Origin: Bathymodiolus brooksi
Lineage: Eukaryota; Mollusca; Bivalvia; Mytilida; Modiolidae
NCBI GenBank assembly: GCA_963680875.1
Contig: OY804584.1
Coordinates: 97,236,031-97,300,030 of the forward strand
Length of the DNA: 64,000 bases
Direction of reading: 5' to 3'
Made by a program: the position numbers and the translations under genes. This document shows, piece by piece, positions 1 through 14,300 of the stretch; position 1 is the stretch's first letter, and the number at the start of each line of letters is the position of its first letter. Below the pieces are notes generated by a model. That model worked only from the letters and a program-made list of their open reading frames with translations, was not told where the DNA came from and made no database searches.

Positions 1-90
1 GTAAAGTTGGACTATGTATTGAAGGGTGCTTTAGTAGATATAATACCTGTCTTAATTATGAAAAATATAATAGACACATCTTCGAATTAG
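1..90 (+). CDS. Possible 3' end of an exon cut by the window edge
   Basis: Reading from base 1, frame 1 is open for 29 codons and stops at TAG (88-90); the reading starts VKLDYVLKGALVDIIPVL. The text looks protein-like, but a run of this length without a stop is common by chance in AT-rich DNA. The sequence also begins GTAAAG, so base 1 could equally be the start of an intron. I do not recognise a family. Sequence to the left of the window would decide. Confidence 0.15.
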   Translation, partial: VKLDYVLKGALVDIIPVLIMKNIIDTSSN

Positions 91-738
91 AGGGAAATGG
101 CGGATTTCAGTGTACATGTATAATATATATTCAGTGTACTGTCTATACTGTATAATGTCGGACAATCTATTAAAGACTTTTATAGTTTTCTTTCTACTAA
201 AATCATGATGTACAAATTTACCCCTAATTCTGATCCTTTCTGTAAATTTTAATTAATGTCACTCAAAAGCTTGATTCTATTAAATAATTTGAATGTTAAT
301 ATGTAATGTTGTTCATTGCAAAAAAAAGTAAACTCGTTCTGATGTAAATATTGTTTGTTTTTTAATCCAACATTTCTGTTAATTGCCATATATTTTCCCT
401 TGTTTCCCTCCTTAATTGACTTGACCGTTAATCTTAATCAAGTAAGAACAGGAACTGCTAACCTTTTCGGAGCACATACGTTACTTGTGAGTTATCATTG
501 CATTTACATACAATTTGTCAAATGCCTTTAAAACATTGGAAATATGCATGTGCCTGAACGTCATGAAAACATGCAACGTGAGGTGACGTTTTATTGTTAC
601 GTTCTGGAATATATGGCAACGTAACGTTGTATACAATCAACGTCTTGGCGTTCAAAGGGTTAACGGAACAGCCAAAAACAATGGATGACCTAGGCTGCTT
701 CGATTTGAAAATGTTCCGTAATTGTCCTATTAGAATCT
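91..738. other. Gene-free AT-rich stretch
   Basis: No supported gene or repeat. A short exon-like interval (about 450-490, between AACAG and TTGTGAG) was seen but is too short and weak to call. Confidence 0.5.
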
Positions 739-901
739 AAATAATTACTGGTAGCCATATATTTATATTGTTTTTACCACGGGTTGGCACTTTATGCCGA
801 ATATTTTACCACGATCTACCGCCGCTCGTGGTAAAATATTCTGCATAAAGTGCCAACCCGTGGTAAAAACAATATAAATATATGGCTACCAGTAATTATT
901 T
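739..901. repeat. Near-perfect palindrome (76-bp arms, 11-bp loop)
   Basis: The arms at 739-814 and 826-901 are reverse complements over 76 bases, with one mismatch (GCCGAATATT against its partner GCAGAATATT). The 11-base spacer is 815-825. Arms start AAATAATTACTGG. RNA or single-stranded DNA from here would fold into one long hairpin. I see no clear target-site duplication. The near identity of the arms suggests a young foldback/MITE-type insertion, or an inverted duplication. Confidence 0.9.
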
Positions 902-2449
902 CTTAAAAAGTAATTTATAAGAATAATGTTATTATTATCTTAAATGAAAAACAAATCAATTTAATAAATCAAGCTTAAAACATAGATCGTGTTATCGTCA
1001 ATCGAGTGCGACTATATAAAAATCGTTCAACCGTTCAAGGTCAAGCAATAACAGGTAACTGTTGTACACATGTAATTGGATGAACACAATGATGACTAAC
1101 ACATATTTGATGTGAAAACCGATTTCGCTCTTCAATTTTGAATTATAAAGTTTTCGTCAGTGATGGAAAGACTGATCATTTCAGAAAGGTTTGTAATATG
1201 TATACAAACATATTTTTCTATGCATTCATACACCGATACACAAACACATTTTGCACAATAACATTGTATCAAATCCGACGCGAAATGTTGACATTTTAAG
1301 CTGAAAAAACCCACACACATTGAACTTGCGGAAATGATATTATATGAATGAAATAAATTGATAACATATCTCCTTTCTTTTTTACATTTTTGTAAATTAT
1401 TCAATACTTTGGCTTAAAATACAACTTAATGTACACTTCTATTCACTATATACAGCGATAGATCTTTAGCAGATGAAATTTGATGAACATTTTAGAAAAG
1501 AACGAAGTGGGCATCTAGAGAAAATATATCAAATATGGATTACCAGTTTTTCTTCTTCTGTCATTTGAATTGGTCAATTGTTAGCACATATCTAGAATCT
1601 ACACACGAGTGTATGTTTTTTGCTGACGATTCAAGTTACGGGAAATTGTAATTGTTTTGTTTGAGAGCGAGTCAATTTTCCCATTTATTCTGACTAGGTT
1701 AAAAATATTAACATTGTAACAAAAATGGATCAAATTAAAGTAAAGCTCTCTTGTTAGTACAACAGCCTGTATCATTGACCCTTATTAGCGGGCTGTATCA
1801 TCGGCCTCCATTAGCGGCCTGTAACTGATATTAGAGGCCGCATTTACAATAGCTTTGCTGGCGGTATTATTGTACAAGTAGATAAAGATTGATTAACTAG
1901 TGATATTTTTTTTCCCTTTTAGATAATATTCCTCAGATATAGTACAATAATCATAGATGTTTATCATGGACATCACCCGACAGACCAAATCATTATGTCG
2001 TTTTGGTATAGCTACATGTATTAGTAAAAGATTGAAATTATGGTTCAAACATAAACTAGTACAAATGTATATGGAATAAACACACCATAGCGATAAGCGT
2101 AAACAATGTACAGATAGTGTACCGGCCGCTCTCAGAGACAAGCCTTAGTGATATCCACTTACAAACATCCCAACTTTCCCACAGTACTACTGTTTAGTAT
2201 ATACTCAATTCCGTCCCTCTGCCGATTCCAAATTAATGTGATATAATATGATCTTTAACACCATAAAAAGAGGGGTTTTCTCAATCATTCACTGAATTGA
2301 CCAGATATATCGTGGCTGTCAGTTTTATTGGTTGAGGAAACCAGATCTTCATTTTGATATAAAATGACGATGGATAATAAAATTTTAACAATCTTGTCTT
2401 TTCCAGAACGTTTACACAATATAATGGAATGACGTATGTGCTGGTCATG
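902..2449. other. Gene-free stretch with a small 26-bp tandem triplet
   Basis: No supported gene; the short open frames here have no splice context or recognisable protein. At 1765-1840 there are three diverged copies of a 26-bp unit containing TATTAGCGG or CATTAGCGG. The rest looks like unique AT-rich sequence. Confidence 0.5.
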
Positions 2450-2458
2450 AAAGATTAT

Positions 2459-2822
2459 CAATCGTAACTACTCGGCCATTCTCGCTACCCTGCAAATAAC
2501 CTCGTACGTAGGTGGCGGATAAATATAACTACTTTGCGGATAAATAGAACTACTTTTCACATGTCAGTTACATGAAAGTTTGATAAAGTTATATTTTAAA
2601 CAATTTTCTATATTTCAATTATTTTCATGGATACAAATTAAAGTTTTAATTAGTTTTGCATGATTAGATTTTACTTAGTATGTCTTCCATATTGGATTTT
2701 CGTGGACTATATTCTTGTGCGGCTTAACTTCCGGCAAGCAATTTAAGAAGAATTTCTACTATTACTATCTACGTACGAGGTTATTTGTAGGGTAGCGAGA
2801 ATGGCCGAGTAATTATGATTTA
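2459..2822. mobile_element. MITE-like element with long TIRs and 9-bp target duplication
   Basis: Terminal inverted repeats of about 50 bases lie at 2460-2511 and 2770-2821. The shared core begins TACTCGGCCATTCTCGCTAC, with only about three differences between arms. The 9-base direct repeat AAAGATTAT sits immediately outside both ends (2450-2458 and 2823-2831). The interior has no transposase frame, so this is a non-autonomous DNA transposon. A 9-bp duplication is typical of Mutator-type elements, but superfamily assignment from this alone is tentative. Confidence 0.8.
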
Positions 2823-2831
2823 AAAGATTAT

Positions 2832-3954
2832 TTAAAAAGGAGGCGAATCGGAGAGAATTTCCGGAATTTCAACTCCTATTAAATATGCCTAATCAGTCAA
2901 CCGATTTCATCGTTATTACCTGGATGTTTACTTTTCGTACCTAAAATTCAAATAATGATGCATAATCATAAAGGTCATAATGATACGAGATCGAAAAATG
3001 TCTGTTCTGATTCCAGAAGTTGACATTTACACAGAATCTTTATGAGATATTGTAATATTTGCTATAAATCAGACGAGAGACCCAACCCGCTTAAGTCGTA
3101 TGTCACGTGAAGGTGGAGCTTGTTAATCCTATATAAAGGTATCTACAGCCGTGGTGGTAGAATGTGTCGACATTTTGCAGTTGGGTCGAAATTTCTAGCT
3201 ACTTTACTTTTGTACTTACAGCTTCTTTGCATGCTACTGAAATTGTGGTACACAGTGTTGAATCAGGAAATCGGAGAACAAATGTTTCAATGTACATTAG
3301 TGGATACATAATAATACATATAATATAAATCCACAAAAATTAAATGTCTAAGTTATTTATGTCAATACTTACAAGTTTGTTTTCATGCTATTGATATGCA
3401 CGGTTAAATCAGGAAGTCGAAGGTACAATACTAGTTATTGAATATATAGTCACCTGCTTTAAAATCTGATTCAACCCACCATTTCTTTAGAAATGCCTGT
3501 ACCAAGTCAGGGTCATTACGCACGTACGGTTTTCACAATTTTCCGGTTGTTGACTGATTTTGTCTGTTTATATATCTGTTTATAATTATGAGTTTTGACT
3601 TTCCCTTTGTAAGATTGCTAGGAGTTCGGTAATTTTGTTATTACCCTTATATGTTTGTATATATAAACAAACATCTAAGCAGGTGACTTGTATTATATAT
3701 ATATATATATCAACGATTCATTCAACCTATGCCAACATTTTAAAAAATATATATAAAAAGGTAAGAAAGATTGTTGGCCATAGGTTGACTGTATCCCGGA
3801 ACGCCAACATTTTGAAAGATCAAAGAAACTTGTCCTTCCTAATTAAGAGGGATTAAGGGGTCCCATTAAGGGTTGATGATCAGAGCAATCACAGGTAAAT
3901 AAAGGTAAATTTGATTCTCTTATTTGTATTTTCTATATAAATGGAATCAAATAA
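2832..3954. other. Gene-free stretch
   Basis: No supported gene. A diverged direct duplication about 153 bp apart is visible (from about 3214 and 3367; both copies contain ATCAGGAA followed by TCG). There is a short TA run at 3692-3709. Confidence 0.45.
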
Positions 3955-4170
3955 AATACGAAAACATAATAATCAATGAATATTTATTATCAAATTTTAA
4001 AACTATTATATAAGCACACATGAATTATGAAAAAAATAATAATGAATATTTATTATTAAATTTTAAAACTATATAAGCACACATGAAATATGAAAACATA
4101 ATAGTTACTATTTATATTAAATTTTCAAACTATATAAGCAGACATGAAATATGAAACATAATAAAGATTC
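3955..4170. repeat. Short AT-rich tandem repeat, about 3.5 copies of about 62 bp
   Basis: Copies share ATATAAGCACACATGAA and a TTTATTAT..AAATTTT block. A further degraded piece lies at 4773-4855 beyond the GAA microsatellite, so the array was once longer or was split. Confidence 0.7.
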
Positions 4171-4723
4171 TTTTAGACGACTTTTTAACTGTGTCAATAA
4201 AAGGTTTCATACGTATTATGTGAACTGTGATAAAATGGATCTTACCTTATAGCTGATGAGATGATAACTTTTAGAATTAGTGGTGAAATGCATATTTTTA
4301 TATCTAAAGTAGTCAATCAGATGCGAATCTATAATTTTAATGAACTTTTTAAATGGCGACACGGTTGGGGGAAACAGATGTGAAATACAGCATAAATAAA
4401 TAAAGTATAAAAGTTTTATTTAAAGTCGGAGTTTTTACAAACATATAACATGTAGAGCTTTTTACCGACATAAGTGATATGATATACATGTACGCCAAAG
4501 ACCAATTTTAGACTATCCTATTCATGTAATTAACTTTTAGCAGCAATCTGACAAATCGTAAAATCTTAACTGTATATAGAAGGATTTTTATGCTGTGTGT
4601 GGGTAGGACTTCACTGTATATATGTGCACAAAATCGAATGGTGGAGGGAATACGAGCACTGTACATAAACGGAGTACCTGTTCTACATACTGACGTATGG
4701 TTCTCCTACAGAGGGGGTTAAAG

Positions 4724-4773
4724 ACGAAGAAGAAGAAGAAGAAGAAGAAGAAGAAGAAGAAGAAGAAGAAGAA
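4724..4773. repeat. (GAA)n microsatellite
   Basis: About 16 GAA triplets follow AAAGAC. On the minus strand this reads as poly-serine inside an open frame at 4683-4928, which I regard as an artefact of the microsatellite. Confidence 0.95.
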
Positions 4774-4959
4774 TATTTATTTTTCAATCTTAAAACTATA
4801 TATATGAAATATGAAAACATAATAATAAACTTTAAAACTATTATAAGCACTACATTTTGAACTATATAAATGTCAATGATGTTGGTATTTAGCTTGGATG
4901 GGGAGCCTTTGGACCATCTGCTCTCCATATGTTAAAGTTTTAATTAATGGCTTATTTTC

Positions 4960-5300
4960 TTATTGGATTTTTAAAAACAATACAACAAATAAATGATAAT
5001 ATTTCTCATTACTTTGTCATTTTCTTTATTTTAATTTTCTTTTTAAAATCAATATATTTAACTTCATTTTCATTATATTTTAATTAATTATAGCATGTCA
5101 TGTTTCACTTATTAATTACTTTTTTAAAGCTAAATTACAACAAATATATTATTTTATTTCTCATTAAATTTGTCATTTTCTTTATTTCAATTTCAATATA
5201 TATATATATATATTTTAAATGAATCACAAAAAATATATTATTCAATTTCTTATTAAATTTGTCCTTTTCTTTATTTCAATTTTTCTTCATAAAAAATATT
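4960..5300. repeat. Diverged AT-rich tandem repeat, about three copies
   Basis: Three copies of about 110 bp share the phrase TTTGTCATTTTCTTTATTT or a close variant, near 5010, 5165 and 5255. The last copy runs into the first unit of the 34-bp satellite. Confidence 0.65.
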
Positions 5301-5610
5301 TTACAAGATAATAAAGGAGCATAAACCTTACACTTTACAGGATAATAAAAGAGCATAAACCTTACACTTTACAGGATAATAATAGAGCATAAACCATACA
5401 CTTTACAGGATAATAAAAGAGCATGAACCTTACACTTTATAAGATAATAAAAGAGCATAAACCATACACTTTACAGGATAATAACAGAGCACAAACCTTA
5501 CAATTTACAGGACAATTAAAGGGCATGAACCTTACACTTTACAGGACAATTAAAGGGCATGAATCTTACACTTTATATGACAATAAAAGGACATAAACCT
5601 TACACTTTAC

Positions 5611-6540
5611 TGGACAATAAAAGAGCATAAACCTTACACTTTACAGGATAATAAAAGAGCACTTACATTACACTTTACAGGACAATTAAAGGGCATGAAC
5701 CTTACACTTTACAGGATAATAAAAGAGCATAAATCTTACACTTTACAGGATAATAAAAGAGCACAAACCTTACACTTTATAAGATAATAAAAGAGCATAA
5801 ACCTTACACTTTACAGGATAATAAAAGAGCCTAAGCCTTACACTTTACAGGATAATAAAAGAGCATAAACCATACACTTTACAGGATAATAAAAGAGCAT
5901 AAACCTTACATTTTACAGGATAATAAAAGAGCATGAACCTTACACTTTATAAGATAATAAAAGAGCATGAACCATACACTTTATAAGATAATAAAAGAGC
6001 ATAAACCTTAAACTTTACAGGATAATAAAAGAGCATAAACCTTACACTTTACAAGAAAACAAAGGAGCATAAACCTTACACTTTACTGGACAATAAAAGA
6101 GCATAAACCTTACACTTTACAGGATAATAAAAGAGCACTTACATTACACTTTACAGGACAATTAAAGGGCATGAACCTTACACTTTACAGGATAATAAAA
6201 GAGCATAAATCTTACACTTTACAGGATAATAAAAGAGCACAAACCTTACACTTTATAAGATAATAAAAGAGCATAAACCTTACACTTTACAGGATAATAA
6301 AAGAGCCTAAGCCTTACACTTTACAGGATAATAAAAGAGCATAAACCATACACTTTACAGGATAATAAAAGAGCATAAACCTTACATTTTACAGGATAAT
6401 AAAAGAGCATGAACCTTACACTTTATAAGATAATAAAAGAGCATGAACCATACACTTTATAAGATAATAAAAGAGCATAAACCTTAAACTTTACAGGATA
6501 ATAAAAGAGCATAAACCTTACACTTTACAAGAAAACAAAG
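5611..6540. repeat. 476-bp higher-order repeat (14 units), two copies
   Basis: The block at 5611-6086 is repeated from 6087. Landmarks TGGACAATAA (5611 and 6087) and GAGCACTTACATTACAC (5657 and 6133) are both 476 bases apart, exactly 14 times 34. Confidence 0.9.
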
Positions 6541-7879
6541 GAGCATAAACCTTACACTTTACAGGATAATAAAAGAGCATAAACCTTAAACTTTACAGGA
6601 TAATAAAAGAGCATAAACCTTACACTTTACAGGATAATAAAAGAGCATGAACCTTACACTTTACAAGATAACAAAGGAGCATAAAGCTTACACTTTACAG
6701 GATAATAAAAGAGCACAAACCTTACACATTACAGGATAATAAAAGAGCATAAAGCTTACACTTTATAAGATAATAAAGGAGCACAAACCGTACACTTTAC
6801 AGGATAATAAAAGAGCACAAACCGTACACCTTACAGGATAATAAAAGAGCATAAAGCTTACACTTTATAAGTTAATAAAAGAGCATAAACCTTACACTTT
6901 ACAGGATAATAAAAGAGCATAAACCTTACACTTTACAAGATAACAAAGGAGCATAAACCTTACACTTTACAGGATAATAAAAGAGCATAAACCTTAAACT
7001 TTACAGTATAATAAAAGAGCATAAACTTACACTTTACAGGATAATAAAAGAGCAAAAACCTTACACTTTACAGGATAATAAAAGAGCATGAACCTTACAC
7101 TTTACAAGGTAACAAAGGAGCATAAAGCTTACACTTTACAGGATAATAAAAGTGCACAAACCTTACACTTTATAGGATAATAAAAGAGCATAAAGCTTAC
7201 ACTTTACAGGATAATAAAAGAGCACAAACCTTACACATTACAGGATAATAAAAGAGCATAAAGCTTACACTTTATAAGATAATAAAGGAGCACAAACCGT
7301 ACACTTTACAGGATAATAAAAGAGCACAAACCGTACACCTTACAGGATAATAAAAGAGCATAAAGCTTACACTTTATAAGTTAATAAAAGAGCATAAACC
7401 TTACACTTTACAGGATAATAAAAGAGCATAAACCTTACACTTTACAGGAAAATAAAAGAGCATAAAGCTTACACTTTACAGGATAATAAAAGAGCATAAA
7501 CCTTACACTTTACAGGATAATAAAAGAGCACAAACCTTACACTTTACATGATAATAAAAGAGCATAAACCTTACACTTTACAGGAAAATAAAAGAGCATA
7601 AAGCTTACACTTTACAGGATAACAAAAGAGCATAAACCTTACACTTTACAGGATAATAAAAGAGCATAAACCTTACACTTTACAGGAAAATAAAAGAGCA
7701 TAAAGCTTACACTTTACAGGATAATAAAAGAGCATAAACCTTACACTTTACAGGATAATAAAAGAGCACAAACCTTACACTTTACATGATAATAAAAGAG
7801 CATAAACCTTACACTTTACAGGAAAATAAAAGAGCATAAAGCTTACACTTTACAGGATAATAAAAGAGCATAAACCTTA

Positions 7880-10800
7880 CATTTTACAGGAAAATAAAAG
7901 AGCATGAACTTTACACTTTACAGGATAATAAAAGAGCACAAACCTTACACTTTACAGGATAATAAAAGAGCATGAACTTTACACTTTACAGGAAAATAAA
8001 AGAGCATAAAGCTTACACTTTACAGGATAATAAAAGAGCACAAACCTTACACTTTACAGGATAATAAAAGAGCATAAAGCTTACACTTTACAGGATAATA
8101 AAAGAGCATAAAGCTTACACTTTACAGGATAATAAAAGAGCATAAACCTTACACTTTACAGGAAAATAAAAGAGCATAACGCTTACACTTTACAGGATAA
8201 TAAAAGAGCATAAAGCTTACACTTTACAGGATAATAAAAGAGCATAAACCTTACACTTTACAGGAAAATAAAAGAGCATAAAGCTTACACTTTACAGGAT
8301 AATAAAAGAGCATAAACCTTACATTTTACAGGAAAATAAAAGAGCATGAACTTTACACTTTACAGGATAATAAAAGAGCACAAACCTTACACTTTACAGG
8401 AAAATAAAAGAGCATACAGCTTACACTTTACAGGATAATAAAAGAGCATAAACCTTACACTTTACAGGATAATAAAAGAGCATGAACTTTACACTTTACA
8501 GGATAATAAAAGAGCATAAACCTTACACTTTACAGGATAATAAAAGAGCACAAACCTTACACTTTACAGGATAATAAAAGAGCATAAACCTTACACTTTA
8601 CAGGATAATAAAAGAGCATAAACCTTACACTTTACAGGAAAATAAAAGAGCATAAACCTTACACTTTACAGGATAATAAAAGAGCATGAACTTTACACTT
8701 TACAGGATAATAAAAGAGCATAAACCTTACACTTTACAGGATAATAAAAGAGCACAAACCTTACACTTTACAGGATAATGAAAGAGCATAAACCTTACAC
8801 TTTACAGGATAATAAAAGAGCATAAACCTTACACTTTACAGGAAAATAAAAGAGAATAAACCTTACACTTTACATGATAATAAAAGAGCATGAACCTTAC
8901 ACTTTACAGGATAATAAAAAAGCATAAAGCTTACACTTTACAGGATAATAAAAGAGCATAAAGCCTACACATTACAGGATAATAAAATGGTATGAATCTT
9001 ACACTTTATATGACAATAAAAGGGCATGAACCTTACACTTTACAAGACAATGAAACGGAATGAACCTTACACTTTACAGGATAATAAAGGAGTATAAACC
9101 TTACACTTTACATGATAATAAAAGAGCATAAACCTTACACTTTACAGGATAATAACAGAGCACAAACCTTACACTTTACAGGACAATTAAAGGGCATGAA
9201 CCTTACACTTTACAGGACAATTAAAGGGCATGAATCTTACACTTTATATGACAATAAAAGGACATGAACCTTACACTTTACAGGACAATTAAAGGGCATG
9301 AACCGTACACTTTATATTACAATAAAAGGGCATGAACCTTACACTTTACAGGATAATAAAAGAGCATAAATCTTACACTTTATATGACAATAAAAGGGCA
9401 TCAACCTTACACTTTACAGGATAATAAAAGAGCATAAATCTTACACTTTACAGGATAATAAAAGAGCATAAACGTACATTTTACATGATAATAAAAGAGC
9501 ATAAACCTTACACTTTACAGGACAATAAAAAAGCATAAACCTTACACTTTACAGGATAATAAAAGAGCATAAATTTTACACTTTACAGGATAATAAAAGA
9601 GCATAAACCTTACACTTTACAGGATAATAAAAGAGCCTAAACCTTACACTTTACAGGATAATAAAAGAGCATGAACCATACACTTTACAAGATAATAAAA
9701 GAGCACAAACATTACACTTTACAGGACAATTAAAGGGCATGAACCTTACACTTTACAGGATAATAAAAGAGCATAAATCTTACACTTTATAAGATAATAA
9801 AAGAGCACAAACCTTACACTTTACAAGATAACAAAGGAGCATAAACCTTACACTTTACAGGATAATAAAAGAGCATAAACCTTACACTTTACAGGATAAT
9901 AAAAGAGCATAAACCTTACACTTTACAGGATAATAAAAGAGCCTAAGCCTTACACTTTACAGGATAATAAAAGAGCATAAACCATACACTTTACAGGATA
10001 ATAAAAGAGCATAAACCTTACATTTTGCAGGATAATAAAAGAGCATGAACCTTACACTTTATAAGATAATAAAAGAGCATGAACCATACACTTTATAAGA
10101 TAATAAAAGAGCATAAACCTTAAACTTTACAGGATAATAAAAGAGCATAAACCTTACACTTTACAAGATAACAAAGGAGCATAAACCTTACACTTTACAG
10201 GATAATAAAAGAGCATAAACCTTAAACTTTACAGGATAATAAAAGAGCATAAACATTACACTTTACAGGATAATAAATGAGCATGAACCTTACACTTTAC
10301 AAGATAACAAAGGAGCATAAAGCTTACACTTTACAGGATAATAAAAGAGCACAAACCTTACACATTACAGGATAATAAAAGAGCATAAAGCTTACACTTT
10401 ATAAGATACTAAAGGAGCACAAACCGTACACTTTACAGGATAATAAAAGAGCACAAACCGTACACCTTACAGGATAATAAAAGAGCATAAAGCTTACACT
10501 TTATAAGTTAATAAAAGAGCATAAACCTTACACTTTACAGGATAATAAAAGAGCATAAACCTTACACTTTACAAGATAACAAAGGAGCATAAACCTTACA
10601 CTTTACAGGATAATAAAAGAGCATAAACCTTAAACTTTACAGGATAATAAAAGAGCATAAACCTTACACTTTACAGGATAATAAAAGAGCAAAAACCTTA
10701 CACTTTACAGGATAATAAAAGAGCATGAACCTTACACTTTACAAGGTAACAAAGGAGCATAAAGCTTACACTTTACAGGATAATAAAAGTGCACAAACCT

Positions 10801-13800
10801 TACACTTTATAGGATAATAAAAGAGCATAAAGCTTACACTTTACAGGATAATAAAAGAGCACAAACCTTACACATTACAGGATAATAAAAGAGCATAAAG
10901 CTTACACTTTATAAGATAATAAAGGAGCACAAACCGTACACTTTACAGGATAATAAAAGAGCACAAACCGTACACCTTACAGGATAATAAAAGAGCATAA
11001 AGCTTACACTTTATAAGTTAATAAAAGAGCATAAACCTTACACTTTACAGGATAATAAAAGAGCATAAACCTTACACTTTACAGGAAAATAAAAGAGCAT
11101 AAAGCTTACACTTTACAGGATAATAAAAGAGCATAAACCTTACACTTTACAGGATAATAAAAGAGCACAAACCTTACACTTTACATGATAATAAAAGAGC
11201 ATAAACCTTACACTTTACAGGAAAATAAAAGAGCATAAAGCTTACACTTTACAGGATAATAAAAGAGCATAAACCTTACACTTTACAGGATAATAAAAGA
11301 GCATAAACCTTACACTTTACAGGAAAATAAAAGAGCATAAAGCTTACACTTTACAGGATAATAAAAGAGCATAAACCTTACACTTTACAGGATAATAAAA
11401 GAGCACAAACCTTACACTTTACATGATAATAAAAGAGCATAAACCTTACACTTTACAGGAAAATAAAAGAGCATAAAGCTTACACTTTACAGGATAATAA
11501 AAGAGCATAAACCTTACATTTTACAGGAAAATAAAAGAGCATGAACTTTACACTTTACAGGATAATAAAAGAGCACAAACCTTACACTTTACAGGATAAT
11601 AAAAGAGCATGAACTTTACACTTTACAGGAAAATAAAAGAGCATAAAGCTTACACTTTACAGGATAATAAAAGAGCACAAACCTTACACTTTACAGGATA
11701 ATAAAAGAGCATAAAGCTTACACTTTACAGGATAATAAAAGAGCATAAAGCTTACACTTTACAGGATAATAAAAGAGCATAAACCTTACACTTTACAGGA
11801 AAATAAAAGAGCATAAAGCTTACACTTTACAGGATAATAAAAGAGCATAAAGCTTACACTTTACAGGATAATAAAAGAGCATAAACCTTACACTTTACAG
11901 GAAAATAAAAGAGCATAAAGCTTACACTTTACAGGATAATAAAAGAGCATAAACCTTACATTTTACAGGAAAATAAAAGAGCATGAACTTTACACTTTAC
12001 AGGATAATAAAAGAGCACAAACCTTACACTTTACAGGATAATAAAAGAGCATAAACCTTACACTTTACAGGAAAATAAAAGAGCATAAAGCTTACACTTT
12101 ACAGGATAATAAAAGAGCATAAACCTTACACTTTACAGGATAATAAAAGAGCATGAACTTTACACTTTACAGGATAATAAAAGAGCATAAACCTTACACT
12201 TTACAGGATAATAAAAGAGCACAAACCTTACACTTTACAGGATAATAAAAGAGCATAAACCTTACACTTTACAGGATAATAAAAGAGCATAAACCTTACA
12301 CTTTACAGGAAAATAAAAGAGCATAAACCTTACACTTTACAGGATAATAAAAGTGCATGAACTTTACACTTTACAGGATAATAAAAGAGCATAAACCTTA
12401 CACTTTACAGGATAATAAAAGAGCACAAACCTTACACTTTACAGGATAATAAAAGAGCATAAACCTTACACTTTACAGGATAATAAAAGAGCATAAACCT
12501 TACACTTTACAGGAAAATAAAAGAGAATAAACCTTACACTTTACATGATAATTAAAGAGCATGAACCTTACACTTTACAGGATAATAAAAAAGCATAAAG
12601 CTTACACTTTACAGGATAATAAAAGAGCATAAACCTTACACTTTACAGGAAAATAAAAGAGCATAAAGCTTACACTTTACAGGATAATAAAAGAGCATAA
12701 ACCTTACACTTTACAGGATAATAAAAGAGCACAAACCTTACACTTTACATGATAATAAAAGAGCATAAACCTTACACTTTACAGGAAAATAAAAGAGCAT
12801 AAAGCTTACACTTTACAGGATAATAAAAGAGCATAAACCTTACACTTTACAGGATAATAAAAGAGCATAAACCTTACACTTTACAGGAAAATAAAAGAGC
12901 ATAAAGCTTACACTTTACAGGATAATAAAAGAGCATAAACCTTACACTTTACAGGATAATAAAAGAGCACAAACCTTACACTTTACATGATAATAAAAGA
13001 GCATAAACCTTACACTTTACAGGAAAATAAAAGAGCATAAAGCTTACACTTTACAGGATAATAAAAGAGCATAAACCTTACATTTTACAGGAAAATAAAA
13101 GAGCATGAACTTTACACTTTACAGGATAATAAAAGAGCACAAACCTTACACTTTACAGGATAATAAAAGAGCATGAACTTTACACTTTACAGGAAAATAA
13201 AAGAGCATAAAGCTTACACTTTACAGGATAATAAAAGAGCACAAACCTTACACTTTACAGGATAATAAAAGAGCATAAAGCTTACACTTTACAGGATAAT
13301 AAAAGAGCATAAAGCTTACACTTTACAGGATAATAAAAGAGCATAAACCTTACACTTTACAGGAAAATAAAAGAGCATAAAGCTTACACTTTACAGGATA
13401 ATAAAAGAGCATAAAGCTTACACTTTACAGGATAATAAAAGAGCATAAACCTTACACTTTACAGGAAAATAAAAGAGCATAAAGCTTACACTTTACAGGA
13501 TAATAAAAGAGCATAAACCTTACATTTTACAGGAAAATAAAAGAGCATGAACTTTACACTTTACAGGATAATAAAAGAGCACAAACCTTACACTTTACAG
13601 GATAATAAAAGAGCATAAACCTTACACTTTACAGGAAAATAAAAGAGCATAAAGCTTACACTTTACAGGATAATAAAAGAGCATAAACCTTACACTTTAC
13701 AGGATAATAAAAGAGCATGAACTTTACACTTTACAGGATAATAAAAGAGCATCAACCTTACACTTTACAGGATAATAAAAGAGCACAAACCTTACACTTT

Positions 13801-14300
13801 ACAGGATAATAAAAGAGCATAAACCTTACACTTTACAGGATAATAAAAGAGCATAAACCTTACACTTTACAGGAAAATAAAAGAGCATAAACCTTACACT
13901 TTACAGGATAATAAAAGTGCATGAACTTTACACTTTACAGGATAATAAAAGAGCATAAACCTTACACTTTACAGGATAATAAAAGAGCACAAACCTTACA
14001 CTTTACAGGATAATAAAAGAGCATAAACCTTACACTTTACAGGATAATAAAAGAGCATAAACCTTACACTTTACAGGAAAATAAAAGAGAATAAACCTTA
14101 CACTTTACATGATAATTAAAGAGCATGAACCTTACACTTTACAGGATAATAAAAAAGCATAAAGCTTACACTTTACAGGATAATAAAAGAGCATAAAGCC
14201 TACACATTACAGGATAATAAAATGGTATGAATCTTACACTTTATATGACAATAAAAGGGCATGAACCTTACACTTTACAAGACAATGAAACGGAATGAAC
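7880..14300. repeat. 442-bp, 1564-bp and larger higher-order repeats inside the satellite
   Basis: The marker CATTTTACAGGAAAATAAAA occurs at 7880, 8322, 11517, 11959, 13081 and 13523. Pairs are 442 bases apart (13 units). The second and third pairs are 1564 apart (46 units), and the first and second about 3637 apart. The marker AAAATGGTATGAATC at 8984 and 14219 shows a further duplication at an offset of 5235. Together these indicate successive duplications of already duplicated blocks. Confidence 0.9.

Noticed and set aside
4683..4928. Minus-strand frame with poly-serine
   Set aside because: Generated by the GAA microsatellite; no domain, no splice context.
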